DNA of 64,000 nucleotides from an uncultured Selenomonadales bacterium (GTDB lineage Bacteria; Bacillota; Negativicutes; Selenomonadales; Selenomonadaceae): NCBI GenBank assembly GCA_947165145.1, contig CAMUZG010000003.1:40746-104745 (forward strand), read 5' to 3'. Both the position numbers and the translations under genes were made by a program. Below are positions 34,514 through 43,366 of this stretch, piece after piece (the first letter of the stretch is position 1; each line of letters starts with the position of its first letter). The notes under the pieces are model-generated. The model searched no databases, was not told the DNA's origin, and worked only from the letters and a program-made list of their open reading frames with translations.

Positions 34514-36043
34514 TCACAGGAACGCTTGCCCGAAGTAAATTACGATGCCTGTGAGCAAAATGAACGGCAGGTAAACTTTGACGGCGAATTTCATGATTTG
34601 AGATTCAACGCCAAAAGCACCGACTGCCGCCGCACCAATCGCGATTGACTGCGGGGAAATTACCTTGCCGACGCACGAGCCCGAAGCATTTGCCGCAGCA
34701 ATCCAAGCTTGCGCAGTTTCACTCATGCCTATTGCCAAAGCCGCGTCGACTTGTAATTTGCTCAAGAGAACACAGCTTGACGTTGCCGAGCCGGTGATAA
34801 ACGCACCGATTGAGCCGATTAGCGGCGATATGAACGGATAGAAATTGCCCGTAGCCGCAACCGTAGTATTTGCAATAGCCATAGTCATGCCGCTGTAGCC
34901 CATGATGCGCGCCGTGGCGATAATCGTAATGATCGTGATAAACGTCGGAATCAGCGTTTTAACTGTGCGATTAAGGACGTTAGCCATATCGCTGACAGTA
35001 GCATTATTGACGAAGCCGGCTATAACTGCTGATACAAAAAGGATTGTAGGCGTCGTTATCCATTGGAAAGAGGTCGGCGCGGCGTCCGGACCGGTATAAA
35101 TCATAACTCTGGTAACTACGGTTTTCAATACGGCGGAAACGGCAGGTATAGAACAGATAACCAAGAAAACGAATATCAGCAAGAATACCAGCCACGCACG
35201 TATTGCCTCGCCGGTAGTTATGGAAAAGTTTTCGTCATAGTCGTCAATTTCGTATTCGGGGTCTTTAATCGGGAATTTTTTTGCGTAGATAACAAGCAAT
35301 GCCATGGAACATACAGCACCGCTAATGCCCGCCAAGTCCGCGCCCATTGTGGCAGCTCCAAGTACCGACGGTACACAAAATCCCAAGCCGCCGATTAAAC
35401 ACGCGGGAACCATTCCTTTAAGAGTTTTGAAGCCGTCAAACGCGATGAGCATGATAAACGGCATAAGTATAACCATGATGCCCAGTTGCAACGTCGTGTA
35501 TGTGGCGATTTGCAACGCGTCAAAGTTCGTGAGCTTGGCAAGTGTCGTGAGCGGCAGACCTACCGAGCCGAACGAGCTCATTGCGGCATTTGATACCAAG
35601 CAGGCGATAACGGCATTGACAGGCGGAACACCGACAGTTACCAGCATTGACGCGCCGATTGCAACCGCCGTGCCGAAGCCTGACATACATTCAAGGAACG
35701 CGCCGAAGCCCCATGCGATTATCAAAATCAACATGCGCTTATCGGTGCTGACCGAGCTCAACATATCTTTTATTTTTTCCATGCCGCCCGTGTGCACCGT
35801 CAAATTGTAAGCAAATATCGCCGAGACAATGACGCCCAAGATAGGCCATATCGCCATGAGTGCGCCTTCAAGCGTGCCGCTTAATACATCTTGCAACGGC
35901 ATTCCGAAAAATTGAGTCGCCATGATGAACGATATGACCAATGCAACGGGACACGCCTTCCACGCCGGCAACTTCAAAATGCTTAGCGCGACGATTAGCC
36001 ATAGTATTGGTGCTAATCCCTCAATGAATAACAACTTACTCAA
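34514..36043 (-). CDS. lctP: L-lactate permease family transporter
   Basis: 509 aa with about 12 or more hydrophobic segments. Matches LctP/GlcA lactate/glycolate:proton symporters: AWGFGAFLECMSGFGTAVAIG, SNAAMSSFGSVGLPLTTLAKL (quoted as SSFGSVGLPLTTLAKL), FITGSATSSCVLLSKLQ, and AANASGSCVGKVISPQSIAIG (quoted as GSCVGKVISPQS). Imports lactate or related hydroxyacids; many Negativicutes use lactate, so this fits. It uses more ATA/TAT and fewer G/C-ending codons than its neighbours, which may hint at a separate origin. TTG start at 36043 after AGAAAGGG. Confidence 0.92.
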   Translation of the reverse strand: MSKLLFIEGLAPILWLIVALSILKLPAWKACPVALVISFIMATQFFGMPLQDVLSGTLEGALMAIWPILGVIVSAIFAYNLTVHTGGMEKIKDMLSSVSTDKRMLILIIAWGFGAFLECMSGFGTAVAIGASMLVTVGVPPVNAVIACLVSNAAMSSFGSVGLPLTTLAKLTNFDALQIATYTTLQLGIMVILMPFIMLIAFDGFKTLKGMVPACLIGGLGFCVPSVLGAATMGADLAGISGAVCSMALLVIYAKKFPIKDPEYEIDDYDENFSITTGEAIRAWLVFLLIFVFLVICSIPAVSAVLKTVVTRVMIYTGPDAAPTSFQWITTPTILFVSAVIAGFVNNATVSDMANVLNRTVKTLIPTFITIITIIATARIMGYSGMTMAIANTTVAATGNFYPFISPLIGSIGAFITGSATSSCVLLSKLQVDAALAIGMSETAQAWIAAANASGSCVGKVISPQSIAIGAAAVGAFGVESQIMKFAVKVYLPFILLTGIVIYFGQAFL

Positions 36044-36051
36044 CCCTTTCT

Positions 36052-36077
36052 ATAGGAACTAGGAACTAGGAACTAGT
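36052..36077. repeat. 7-bp tandem repeat (H5, GGAACTA type)
   Basis: Three heptads ggaacta in a row between lctP and rluD; on minus they encode the last residues of RluD. Confidence 0.65.
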
Positions 36078-36964
36078 CTGTTTAAAATATTTTTCATGTC
36101 GTCGGGCAACGGTGCCGTGAACTTCATCAAATCGCCCGTCGTCGGATGAATCAAAGTCAGCGTATGTGAGTGCAATGCTTGCCCGCGAATGTCAAATGGA
36201 TTTTTCCGCGCCGTGTACTTTGTATCGCCTAAAAGCGGATGCCCGATTGCCGTCATGTGCACGCGGATTTGATGCGTCCTGCCCGTCTGGAGTTTGCACT
36301 CAACAAAGGTGAAGTTGTCGAAGCGTTCAAGAACTTTGAATTCAGTGACAGCACTTTTGCCGTCGGGGACAATCGCCATTTTTTTGCGGTCAGACTTGTC
36401 GCGACCGATTGCGCCGGTGATGAGCCCGCAGTTGTCAGCAATGACGCCGTGAACAATCGCCAAGTAAGTCCGCGTGGCAATTTTATTTTTAATCTGCTCG
36501 GCAAGTCTTACGTGTGCAAGGTCAGTCTTTGCGACGACCATAACGCCGGAAGTATCCTTGTCGAGTCGGTGAACGATACCGGGACGTTTGACGCCGTTAA
36601 TGCCCGAAAGATCTTTGCAGTGATAAAGCAGAGCGTTGACGAGCGTGCCACTTTTGACAGTCTCAGCAGGGTGAACGGTCATACCGCGTGCCTTGTTGAC
36701 AACGATAATGTCCGCGTCTTCGTGAAGAATGTCTAGCGGCAAATTTTCTGGCAGATAATCTACATCAACCGCCGCGATTTCTTCAACGTTGACGACTTCG
36801 CCGCCCGTGAGTTTGTGGCTTGCTTTGACGTGTTCGCCGTTGACAGTGACAAAACCGTCGGCAATGAGCTTTTGCACGTGGGAGCGCGACTTGTCGGGGA
36901 ATTTTCCGTTAAGCCAAATGTCAAGCCGCTGATTAATCGTCGGCTCCGCGACAAACGAAATCAT
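36059..36964 (-). CDS. rluD: RluA/RluD-family 23S rRNA pseudouridine synthase
   Basis: 301 aa. N-terminal S4 RNA-binding domain (SRSHVQKLIADGFVTVNGE), then the RluA-type catalytic domain with HRLDKDTSGVMVVAK (catalytic Asp), RTYLAIVHG, and CKLQTGRTHQIRVHM. Makes pseudouridines in large-subunit rRNA; the exact site is not certain. Its start overlaps the lspA stop by 4 nt, the common lspA-rluD order. The last five residues (LVPSS) are encoded by heptad repeat H5. Confidence 0.9.
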   Translation of the reverse strand: MISFVAEPTINQRLDIWLNGKFPDKSRSHVQKLIADGFVTVNGEHVKASHKLTGGEVVNVEEIAAVDVDYLPENLPLDILHEDADIIVVNKARGMTVHPAETVKSGTLVNALLYHCKDLSGINGVKRPGIVHRLDKDTSGVMVVAKTDLAHVRLAEQIKNKIATRTYLAIVHGVIADNCGLITGAIGRDKSDRKKMAIVPDGKSAVTEFKVLERFDNFTFVECKLQTGRTHQIRVHMTAIGHPLLGDTKYTARKNPFDIRGQALHSHTLTLIHPTTGDLMKFTAPLPDDMKNILNRLVPSS

Positions 36965-37494
36965 CTCTGTACCTCTTCTATTTTGGTTGAGTCGAGTCGA
37001 AAAAGTATCGAGTAAATCATGAAGCCCATACCCACGACGATTGCAATGTCCGCGACGTTGAAGACAGGCCAGAATCTGAAGTCGAAGAAATCGACAACGT
37101 AGCCCGTCTGCACGCGATCAATCAGATTTGCAACCGCGCCGCTCAAAATTGCTGTTGTGCCGTATCTCAAGCAAGCGTCGGATTTTTTTATCAGCGGGTA
37201 GAAGTAAGCCGTTGCGAGAATGAGCACCGCGCCCGTCAGCAACAAAAATTCCCGCTGGTTTGATAAAATGCCGAACGCCGCGCCAGGGTTCAGCACGTAA
37301 GTTAAATGGAAAATTTCCTGAAGAATCGGGATTGATTCGCCCGGCACCATCGATTTCACGACCAAAGCTTTTGTGAATTGGTCAAGCGCGACGACGCCAA
37401 AGAACAGAACTTTATCCCGATGAATGAACGCTATTGCGAATATGAGTTCGATGATCAGCAGAATTTTTTTCAGCCGGTCCGCGAAATTTTTCAC
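36961..37494 (-). CDS. lspA: Lipoprotein signal peptidase
   Basis: 177 aa with four membrane segments. Cleaves the signal peptide of diacylated prolipoproteins. The catalytic Asp pair lies in SGAVANLIDRVQTGYVVDFF and FNVADIAIVVG. LDQFTKALVV and LNPGAAFGIL are family motifs. About 25 residues precede the usual N-terminus, and the first hydrophobic stretch (ILLIIELIFAIAF) is extra. GTG at 37494 with AAGGAGA upstream. In the cluster with divIVA upstream and rluD downstream. Confidence 0.92.
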   Translation of the reverse strand: MKNFADRLKKILLIIELIFAIAFIHRDKVLFFGVVALDQFTKALVVKSMVPGESIPILQEIFHLTYVLNPGAAFGILSNQREFLLLTGAVLILATAYFYPLIKKSDACLRYGTTAILSGAVANLIDRVQTGYVVDFFDFRFWPVFNVADIAIVVGMGFMIYSILFRLDSTKIEEVQR

Positions 37495-37498
37495 TGTC

Positions 37499-38308
37499 TC
37501 AACTCTCCTTACTGAGTTTTGGCGCGGCAGAAGGTTTGACGGGCGTGTAAGTCATTGTTCCGTCGGTGACGAGATCTTTTTCCTCGGTGACGTGTTTGGT
37601 TGCCACGTCGACGAGATTGGTAAGTCCTTCGTCTTTTGCGGGAATAAAAGGCTTAGGTTCTTCAGGTTTTGCGGGCTTAGTAACAGGCTTAACGGTTTTT
37701 GCGGGCGTGACGGTTTTAACTGGCGTAACTGGCTTAACAGGCTTGACGTGTTCTGCGGCTTTAATGGGTTCTTCCGCAGGCAAATCTTCTTTGGGCAGAA
37801 TTTTTTTGACTTCCTCGGAAACGTCTGGCACATTCTCAATCATTTGCGCGGTTATCGTCAATTCAGTCTCAAGAATCGTGCGCAACTTCATGAGGAACGC
37901 TTTTTTCTCGCGAACGAATTTGTCATATTCCACCAAGATTGCGTCGCGTTTGGTAGTTGCCTTCTCGACTTGTTGCGCCGCGTCGAAACGTGCCTGTTCG
38001 CGGATTGTCTGGCATTCGCGGGCAGTATTTTCTTTCATTTCGTCAGCGTTCTTTTTGGCGGCAGTGATGACCTCGTCAGCGGTTCGTTGCGCAACCATCA
38101 GCGTGTCGTTCAAAGTTTTTTCAAGCTTGCGGTATTGCTCAAGTTCGCGTTTGTCGGAGTTGATTTGATTTTGAAGTCGGTCATTTTCGCGCAGGAGCTT
38201 TTCAAAGTCTTCGACGATTCTATCAAGAAAGTCGTCAACTTCGTTCTCGCTGTAGCCGCGAAAACTTTTTTTGAACTGGTGATTATGAATTTCCATTGGC
38301 GTAAGCAA
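37499..38308 (-). CDS. divIVA: Cell-division/polarity protein DivIVA
   Basis: About 269 aa. Canonical N-terminal membrane-curvature domain (LTPMEIHNHQFKKSFRGYSE, then VDDFLDRIVEDFEKLLREN), a long coiled coil to about residue 170, and a C-terminal tail rich in Lys-Pro-Val repeats (VKPVKPVTPVKTVTP) that is unusual. DivIVA marks curved membrane at septum and poles. TTG at 38308 is about 8 nt after AAGGGG; the ATG at 38314 is too close to it. Upstream and downstream genes form the usual ylm division cluster. Confidence 0.92.
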   Translation of the reverse strand: MLTPMEIHNHQFKKSFRGYSENEVDDFLDRIVEDFEKLLRENDRLQNQINSDKRELEQYRKLEKTLNDTLMVAQRTADEVITAAKKNADEMKENTARECQTIREQARFDAAQQVEKATTKRDAILVEYDKFVREKKAFLMKLRTILETELTITAQMIENVPDVSEEVKKILPKEDLPAEEPIKAAEHVKPVKPVTPVKTVTPAKTVKPVTKPAKPEEPKPFIPAKDEGLTNLVDVATKHVTEEKDLVTDGTMTYTPVKPSAAPKLSKES

Positions 38309-38327
38309 ATACATCGCCCCTTTTTAT

Positions 38328-38362
38328 CAATTTGGAATTAGGAATTAGGAATTTGGAATTGG
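38328..38362. repeat. 7-bp tandem repeat (H6)
   Basis: Heptads aatttgg/aattagg/aattagg/aatttgg/aattgg between the DUF gene and divIVA; they encode the last residues of the upstream gene. Confidence 0.7.
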
Positions 38363-38743
38363 AAGTTCGCGGGTATCGTCTCTGCGTGAAGCCAAATCTT
38401 CAGCCATAAGCCAGCCGGCGGATTCGAGCATTGCCACGCTGATTGTCGGTGCGACAAGTTGTCCAACGAACGGCACGACTTTGGAAATTTCTTTCGCGAT
38501 GAGACGGACGGGTTGCTTTTTCATTGTCGCGACGATTGCGTTGATTGCCATGTTCTTCGCGACGGATTCGGTGATTGAGCCGCCGAAGACTGACGCCAAA
38601 GCCATTGCCATTGTCGTCATTGTCACGGAGTCAGCCGCGAGCCCGACGCCTGGTATCGGTATCAGATTGCCTGCCGCAGCAGCCGCCGCGTGTCCGTGAA
38701 TTATTTTTTTGCATTTGCTGATTTCTTCTTCGGTCATTGGCAA
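38345..38743 (-). CDS. Small membrane-associated protein, function unknown
   Basis: 132 aa. The region HAAAAAAGNLIPIPGVGLAADSV and later VVPFVGQLVAPTISVAMLESAG resembles the glycine- and alanine-rich helical hairpins of YcjF/DUF697-type proteins, which may insert into membranes. No catalytic motif. It lies between ylmH and divIVA, where YggT-like membrane proteins often sit, but it does not match YggT. The C-terminal ELPIPNS is encoded by repeat H6. TTG at 38743, 10 nt after GGGAGG, is the most likely start. Confidence 0.65.
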   Translation of the reverse strand: MPMTEEEISKCKKIIHGHAAAAAAGNLIPIPGVGLAADSVTMTTMAMALASVFGGSITESVAKNMAINAIVATMKKQPVRLIAKEISKVVPFVGQLVAPTISVAMLESAGWLMAEDLASRRDDTRELPIPNS

Positions 38744-38760
38744 GAGTCATCGACCTCCCG

Positions 38761-39549
38761 TTAGAAAAATCTTTTGAGCAAAACACCGACGCGACCTTTT
38801 TTAGTTTGACCGCGAACTTCGGCAACTTCCAAACGTCCGCGACCACGCATGCTTAAAATATCGCCCGCCTTAATCGATTGCGACGCGTTCTTGACGGTCT
38901 GCCAGTTGAGTTTGATTTTTTCGGCGGAAATTTCCTGCGCGGCTTTACTGCGAGACATGCCAAAACCTGCCGCAGCAATCGAATCGACACGCAACGACGC
39001 GACGGTTGCTTTGATTTCCTTAGTGCGCTCCTCTTTGGGCGAAATGTTTTCGAGTTCGTCGACGGTGGTTTTGACGGTAGTCGAGCCGATTTGCGTCAAG
39101 TTCGCCGTGAAGTAGTCGCACATCTTTCTATCGACAAGCAAGCGGGCAAAATCTTTCGTGGCGATGATGTCGCCTATAAATTCGCGGTCGACGCCTAAAG
39201 CCATGATTGAGCCGAGAACGTCGCGATGACCGAGCCGCGCGAATTCGCCATTCCATTCCGCTTTGATGACGGCAATTTCAAAATTCGGTGTGCCTTGGAA
39301 TTCGACATGACAAAAGGCAGCGCGTTGCCGTTCCGCGCCGCGATAACCGCCGTAAAAATCGACGTTGAGTTCGCCGAGACTGTTTGCGATTGTGCCAGCC
39401 ATTTCCTGTTCAAAAGGTGACAAGAAGCCCGTGAGTTTGCATTTGTGATTTTTGATAGCTTGTGCGGCGAAGTCGACGAGCTTAACGGCAGTGGATTCGC
39501 CTTCAGTGCCTTTGTAGTATCGAATAATTTTTTCTCGTGCGTCTTGCAT
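38761..39549 (-). CDS. ylmH: YlmH family S4-domain RNA-binding protein
   Basis: 262 aa. N-terminal YlmH domain (LTGFLSPFEQEMAG; YGGYRGAERQRAAF; HRDVLGSIMALGVDREFIGDI, quoted as HRDVLGSIMALGVDRE) and a C-terminal S4 fold (GFGMSRSKAAQEISAEKI). In B. subtilis YlmH helps stalled ribosomes by handling peptidyl-tRNA on the 50S subunit; elsewhere linked to division. Its position after sepF and before divIVA is the standard ylm order. Confidence 0.9.
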   Translation of the reverse strand: MQDAREKIIRYYKGTEGESTAVKLVDFAAQAIKNHKCKLTGFLSPFEQEMAGTIANSLGELNVDFYGGYRGAERQRAAFCHVEFQGTPNFEIAVIKAEWNGEFARLGHRDVLGSIMALGVDREFIGDIIATKDFARLLVDRKMCDYFTANLTQIGSTTVKTTVDELENISPKEERTKEIKATVASLRVDSIAAAGFGMSRSKAAQEISAEKIKLNWQTVKNASQSIKAGDILSMRGRGRLEVAEVRGQTKKGRVGVLLKRFF

Positions 39550-39561
39550 ATCACTGACACC

Positions 39562-40095
39562 TTACAGTTTGCGCGTGAGCCAGGAAAAATCGTGTTCAGG
39601 CTTCTGTTCTTCGCGGTTGAAAGTAACCATGACGGTTTTAGGCGTGCAGACGAAAACTGATTCACCGACGCGCTGAACGTCGCCTTCGATTGCGTAAGTC
39701 GTGCCCAATGCGAAGTCGATGATTCGGCGGGCGTGTTCGGGATTCGTTTCCTCCAAATTGATTATGACGGGAATATTATCGCGCAGATAGTCGGCGATGA
39801 TTTTGGCATCGTCATCAAAATTTTTCGGACGAATCGTCGTGATTTTCGATTTCATCATGCTGTTGATGTTGCCGTTGATGTTACTGTTGTTATTTGCCAT
39901 CAAATTATCCCTCGCCACCGAATTAAAATCTATCACGTTGTGACCCGCAGGACTTGCGGGCGGCGGTTGAACAGGTTGATCTTGCTGTTCTGTTTGCGGG
40001 ATATGCAGTTCTTCGGGTGTGCTCATTTCGATTTCCTTCTCCTCATCTTTGTTCGACAGTCCGAGCGAACGGCTGACTTTGTCGATAATTTCCAT
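39562..40095 (-). CDS. sepF: Cell division protein SepF
   Basis: 177 aa. N-terminal amphipathic segment (MEIIDKVSRSLGL), an Asn/Gln/Pro-rich linker, and the conserved core: ITTIRPKNFDDDAKIIADYL, IINLEETNPEHARRIIDFAL, GTTYAIEGDVQRVGESVFVC. SepF ties FtsZ to the membrane and shapes the septum. ATG at 40095 with AGAGGAG. Between yggS and ylmH. Confidence 0.95.
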   Translation of the reverse strand: MEIIDKVSRSLGLSNKDEEKEIEMSTPEELHIPQTEQQDQPVQPPPASPAGHNVIDFNSVARDNLMANNNSNINGNINSMMKSKITTIRPKNFDDDAKIIADYLRDNIPVIINLEETNPEHARRIIDFALGTTYAIEGDVQRVGESVFVCTPKTVMVTFNREEQKPEHDFSWLTRKL

Positions 40096-40127
40096 TCAGT
40101 CAAACTCCTCTCTTGCAGGGAACAAAC

Positions 40128-40814
40128 TTATACTTGGTTTCTGCTACCCAATATTGCTGTGCCGACTCGAACGACGTTTGCTCCTTCCGCGACTGCGATT
40201 TTGTAATCGTTCGACATGCCCATTGACAGCAAATCAAAACAAGTACGCGCAGGTTTGAGTTCGTCGAAGAGCGTGCGCATTTGTCGGAAGAGCGGTCGAC
40301 ATTGTTCAACGTCGGGGAAATTTGGTGCAATCATCATCAGTCCGCGCAGACGAAGATTTTTTGCGGCGTCGACGAAATTTATCAGCGCGTTGAAGTCTTC
40401 GAGCAATACGCCGGATTTTTGCGGTTCGCGTGCCGCGTTGACTTGAATTAACACGTCTTGAATTTTGTTGAGTGATGCCGCTGCTTTGTCGATAGCCGTT
40501 GCCAAGTGGACGCTGTCGAGCGATTGAATCACGTCGAAGAGTTTGACTGCTGGTTTGACTTTGTTGGTCTGCAGGTGCCCGATAAGATGTCGTGTGACGT
40601 TGCGTTCGAGTGCGGGGAATTTTTCTGCCGCCTCCTGCACGCGATTTTCGCCGATGTCGGTTGCGCCCGCGTCGACGGCTTCGCGAATTGATTCGACGCC
40701 GTGATTTTTTGTGACGACGAGCAAAATTATTTTTTCGTCGGGAGCGACGGTGCGATTTTGGCGAGCGTCTTCAATGCCGGCGAGCACCGCCCGAAAATTT
40801 TCTGCGACGTTCAA
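40128..40814 (-). CDS. yggS: YggS family PLP homeostasis protein
   Basis: 228 aa alanine-racemase-like barrel. The PLP lysine is in LLVVTKNHG; IGENRVQEAAEKF, RHLIGHLQTNKVK, and CFDLLSMGMSNDYKIAVAEGA are typical. Binds pyridoxal phosphate and affects vitamin B6 and amino-acid balance; no enzymatic activity is known. TTG start at 40814 behind GGAGGTGG. First gene of the division cluster as read on minus. Confidence 0.93.
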   Translation of the reverse strand: MNVAENFRAVLAGIEDARQNRTVAPDEKIILLVVTKNHGVESIREAVDAGATDIGENRVQEAAEKFPALERNVTRHLIGHLQTNKVKPAVKLFDVIQSLDSVHLATAIDKAAASLNKIQDVLIQVNAAREPQKSGVLLEDFNALINFVDAAKNLRLRGLMMIAPNFPDVEQCRPLFRQMRTLFDELKPARTCFDLLSMGMSNDYKIAVAEGANVVRVGTAILGSRNQV

Positions 40815-40968
40815 GCGTTGCCACCTCCGCTGAAAAATTTTTCACGCGCATATATTAAACCAGTTGCCTTGCCGCGTCAATGAAAGTAGCTTGAAGTTTT
40901 TTTCTTGCGAAAATTTTTTTTGCGTCTTGAGCGTCCGAATCGTTGAATTTAATTTAAATTTTGTTCTT

Positions 40969-41138
40969 CAACTTTTCTTTGCATGCCCAAAGAAAAGTTG
41001 CAAAAGAAAGGGCACCTCGCAGGGGCGTCCAAGTCCAAATGATTCCAACGTTGAAGCTACCCGTAAGTCGTGGTTGTCGCCTGTCGAAAACATCACGTTT
41101 TCGGAGGCGACGTAAGGCCGACGTCCTGTCGGCCTCAA
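40969..41138 (-). repeat. Dispersed structured repeat, copy 4 (diverged, inverted)
   Basis: On minus it has the same hairpin order as copies 1-3 but different stems: GGCCGAC/GTCGGCC; GTCGCCT..GAAAAC/GTTTTC..AGGCGAC; TACGGGTAGC; and terminal CAACTTTTCTTTG/CAAAGAAAAGTTG. The single-stranded CGCCCC-GCGAGGTGCC block is kept. It occupies much of the 405 bp between yggS and the sucrose PTS gene; the rest holds the PTS terminator and nothing else I can identify. Confidence 0.8.
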
Positions 41139-41144
41139 TTATCC

Positions 41145-41178
41145 GCAAAAAAAAATCCCGCCGAGTTGTTCGACGGGA
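41145..41178 (-). terminator. Terminator of the sucrose PTS gene
   Basis: On minus: CCCGTCGA - loop - TCGGCGGG (41177-41157) followed by ATTTTTTTTT, directly after the PTS stop and before repeat copy 4. Confidence 0.85.
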
Positions 41179-41219
41179 AAAATTTTTATTTGGTTGCCGA
41201 CAAATCGCGGCGTCGAAAA

Positions 41220-43145
41220 TTATTCGTCGTGTTTGAAGAGGACGTAAGTCAGCGCGAAGCCGACCGCGAACGCAATCAAGTTAACGATGATGTATTGAAC
41301 AATTTGACCGTTCATGTAAAGGAGCATACCGGGCAGAACCGTGATGCCCATACCGGTACCGGCGAGTCCGAGGAAGCTGGAGACTGCACCGCCGCAAGCA
41401 CCGCCGACGCAACCGAACATAAACGGTTTCATGAGACGGAGGTTGATACCGAAGATAGCAGGCTCGGTGATTCCCAAGAACGCGGGAACAGTCGAGGAGA
41501 TGTACAGCGCACGTTTACGCGGATCTTGCGTTTTGAGGGAAACTGCCAATGCCGCACCACCCTGAGCAATCGTCGCGCAAGTGATGATTGCGTTGAAGGG
41601 GTCGGAGCCTTGAGTTGACAGCAGATAAATTTCCAACGCGCTGAAGACGTGGTGGACACCGAAGATAACGATGACCTGTTGCAAGCCGCCGATGATAAGA
41701 CCGCCGACGACAGGAATCGTCAAGAAGTTTTGAACCGCGCCGAAAACAATTGATTCAAGACCGTGCATGATAGGACCGACAACGAGGAAGCCGAGAGCCA
41801 TCGAAACGGTGAGCGTGAGGAACGGCGTAACGATCAAGTCGATCATGTCGGGAATAAAAGTTTTCAACCATTGCTGGAATTTGGCTGCGAAGATACCCAA
41901 AACGAGTGCAGGGAGAACGGAACCTTGATAGCCGACGAGCGGGATAGTCACGAAGCCCAAATCGAGCGGAATAGGAGTTTTGCCGGCATATTCGGGCAGT
42001 GCGGACGCCTCAACCCATGTGAGACCTTTCTCGGCAATTTCTGCTGCCGCGCCACCGACAACGTACGCGTTCGGCAAGCCGGGGAAGACGAGCATCAAAC
42101 CTAAAACGATACCGATAACTGCTGTGCCGCCGAACTTGTTCATTGTCGACCAACAAACGAGTGCGGGCAGGAATGCGAACGCCGTATCCGTCAAGACCTG
42201 CGTCATCAACAGGAAGTTTGGATCCCACTCGCTACCGAGCGAAAGTATCGCGCCACGAGCACCCATGAAAAGACCTGTTGCGACGAGAACGGGGATAATC
42301 GGAACGAACACGTCGCCCAATGTGCGGGAAATTTTTTGCATGAGGCTCATTTCAGCATAAGCTGCTTCTTTGCCGCCGCCGCCCGCAAGTGAAGGTTTGA
42401 GCTTAATGAATTCTTCCGTGACTTTGTCGACGAAACCTGTGCCGCAGATGATTTGGTACTGTTGCGCCGCGAAGAATTGACCTTTGACGCCTTCGATGTT
42501 TTCAACTTTCTTCTCTTGAATTTTGGATTTGTCGTTGACGATGAGGCGCAGACGCGTTGCGCAGTGTTCAGCGGTGCGGACGTTATCGGGACCGCCGACG
42601 TATTTCATGATGAGTTTTGCAACGCGTTCTTCGTCGGGCAATCCGTCGTATTGGGAATCGTCCGCATCTTTTTCCACGGGAGCCGAGCTGGTATCTTCTG
42701 CTGCGGCTTTTGCGGTGACCGATTGACCGTCAAGTTCAACCGTGATGTCGCCGAAATCCGCGTGGTTTGTGACGACAACAGGCGTCGTGGTCTCGTAGCC
42801 AGCCTTTTTGATTGCTTCGGGGCTGAATTCGAGCAGGAGTTGACCGCGCTTGATTCTGTCGCCGGCTTCAGCTTTTGGCGTGAAGCCCTCGCCGTTCATT
42901 TTGACGGTATCCATGCCGACGTGAATCAGCAGTTCGATACCGTCATCCGATTTGAGACCGATGGCATGTCCCGTGGGGAAGAAAACAGTAATTTCACCAT
43001 CGAACGGTGAAAAAACCTGTCCCTTGGGATCCTTGACGGCAATGCCGCGTCCCATTGCGCCGCTCGCGAAAACGGGGTCGTTGATTGAATTCAACGGTAC
43101 CAATTTGCCGTTCAGCGGGCTGCTTATTCGGATGTCTTTTGCCAT
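41220..43145 (-). CDS. scrA: PTS sugar transporter, fused EIIA-EIIB-EIIC (sucrose type)
   Basis: 641 aa. Order is EIIA (glucose-type, phospho-His in LLIHVGMDTV near 75), EIIB (phospho-Cys in EHCATRLRL near 195), and EIIC (from about 275, with about ten segments; GITEPAIFGINLRL motif). More common fusions are EIIB-EIIC-EIIA, so the EIIA-first layout is less usual. The GITEP loop and the neighbouring sucrose-6-phosphate hydrolase suggest sucrose; trehalose or beta-glucoside is possible. ATG at 43145, after GAGAGGGTGTGG. A promoter and an operator-like palindrome lie upstream. Confidence 0.88.
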   Translation of the reverse strand: MAKDIRISSPLNGKLVPLNSINDPVFASGAMGRGIAVKDPKGQVFSPFDGEITVFFPTGHAIGLKSDDGIELLIHVGMDTVKMNGEGFTPKAEAGDRIKRGQLLLEFSPEAIKKAGYETTTPVVVTNHADFGDITVELDGQSVTAKAAAEDTSSAPVEKDADDSQYDGLPDEERVAKLIMKYVGGPDNVRTAEHCATRLRLIVNDKSKIQEKKVENIEGVKGQFFAAQQYQIICGTGFVDKVTEEFIKLKPSLAGGGGKEAAYAEMSLMQKISRTLGDVFVPIIPVLVATGLFMGARGAILSLGSEWDPNFLLMTQVLTDTAFAFLPALVCWSTMNKFGGTAVIGIVLGLMLVFPGLPNAYVVGGAAAEIAEKGLTWVEASALPEYAGKTPIPLDLGFVTIPLVGYQGSVLPALVLGIFAAKFQQWLKTFIPDMIDLIVTPFLTLTVSMALGFLVVGPIMHGLESIVFGAVQNFLTIPVVGGLIIGGLQQVIVIFGVHHVFSALEIYLLSTQGSDPFNAIITCATIAQGGAALAVSLKTQDPRKRALYISSTVPAFLGITEPAIFGINLRLMKPFMFGCVGGACGGAVSSFLGLAGTGMGITVLPGMLLYMNGQIVQYIIVNLIAFAVGFALTYVLFKHDE

Positions 43146-43190
43146 AAAAAACCACACCCTCTCTGAAAAATTGAATGACCTAAAAAAATC

Positions 43191-43238
43191 TGGTTATGAA
43201 ACCACCCGAATTATACTTTTAGAATGTTTCAGCGTCAA
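43191..43238 (-). promoter_or_regulatory. scrA promoter and operator-like palindrome
   Basis: On minus: TTGACG (43238-43233), 17 bp, TATAAT (43215-43210). TGGTTATGAAACCA, an inverted repeat at 43191-43204, covers the expected transcription start. It could bind a LacI-type (ScrR-like) repressor; no such gene is in the window. Confidence 0.65.
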
Positions 43239-43280
43239 CGAAAAAAAATTTTTTTCTTTGCGGATATGCTGGGGAAAACA

Positions 43281-43289
43281 TGCTATAAT
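43281..43289 (+). promoter_or_regulatory. Extended -10 promoter for the coiled-coil/scrB genes
   Basis: TGCTATAAT at 43281-43289 is an extended -10; no good -35 is seen (TTGCGG lies 20 bp upstream). It directly precedes heptad element H7. Confidence 0.5.
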
Positions 43290-43340
43290 AATTAGGAATT
43301 TGGAATTTGGAATTATAACTTCTAACTCCTAATTCCTGAT
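43289..43340. repeat. 7-bp tandem repeat element (H7)
   Basis: Heptads aattagg/aatttgg/aatttgg/aattata, then inverted ctaactc/ctaattc/ctgatta. It would lie in the 5' leader of the coiled-coil/scrB transcript and could form a hairpin. Confidence 0.65.
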
Positions 43341-43366
43341 TAAATTGCCGCAAGGAGGTGTTCATC

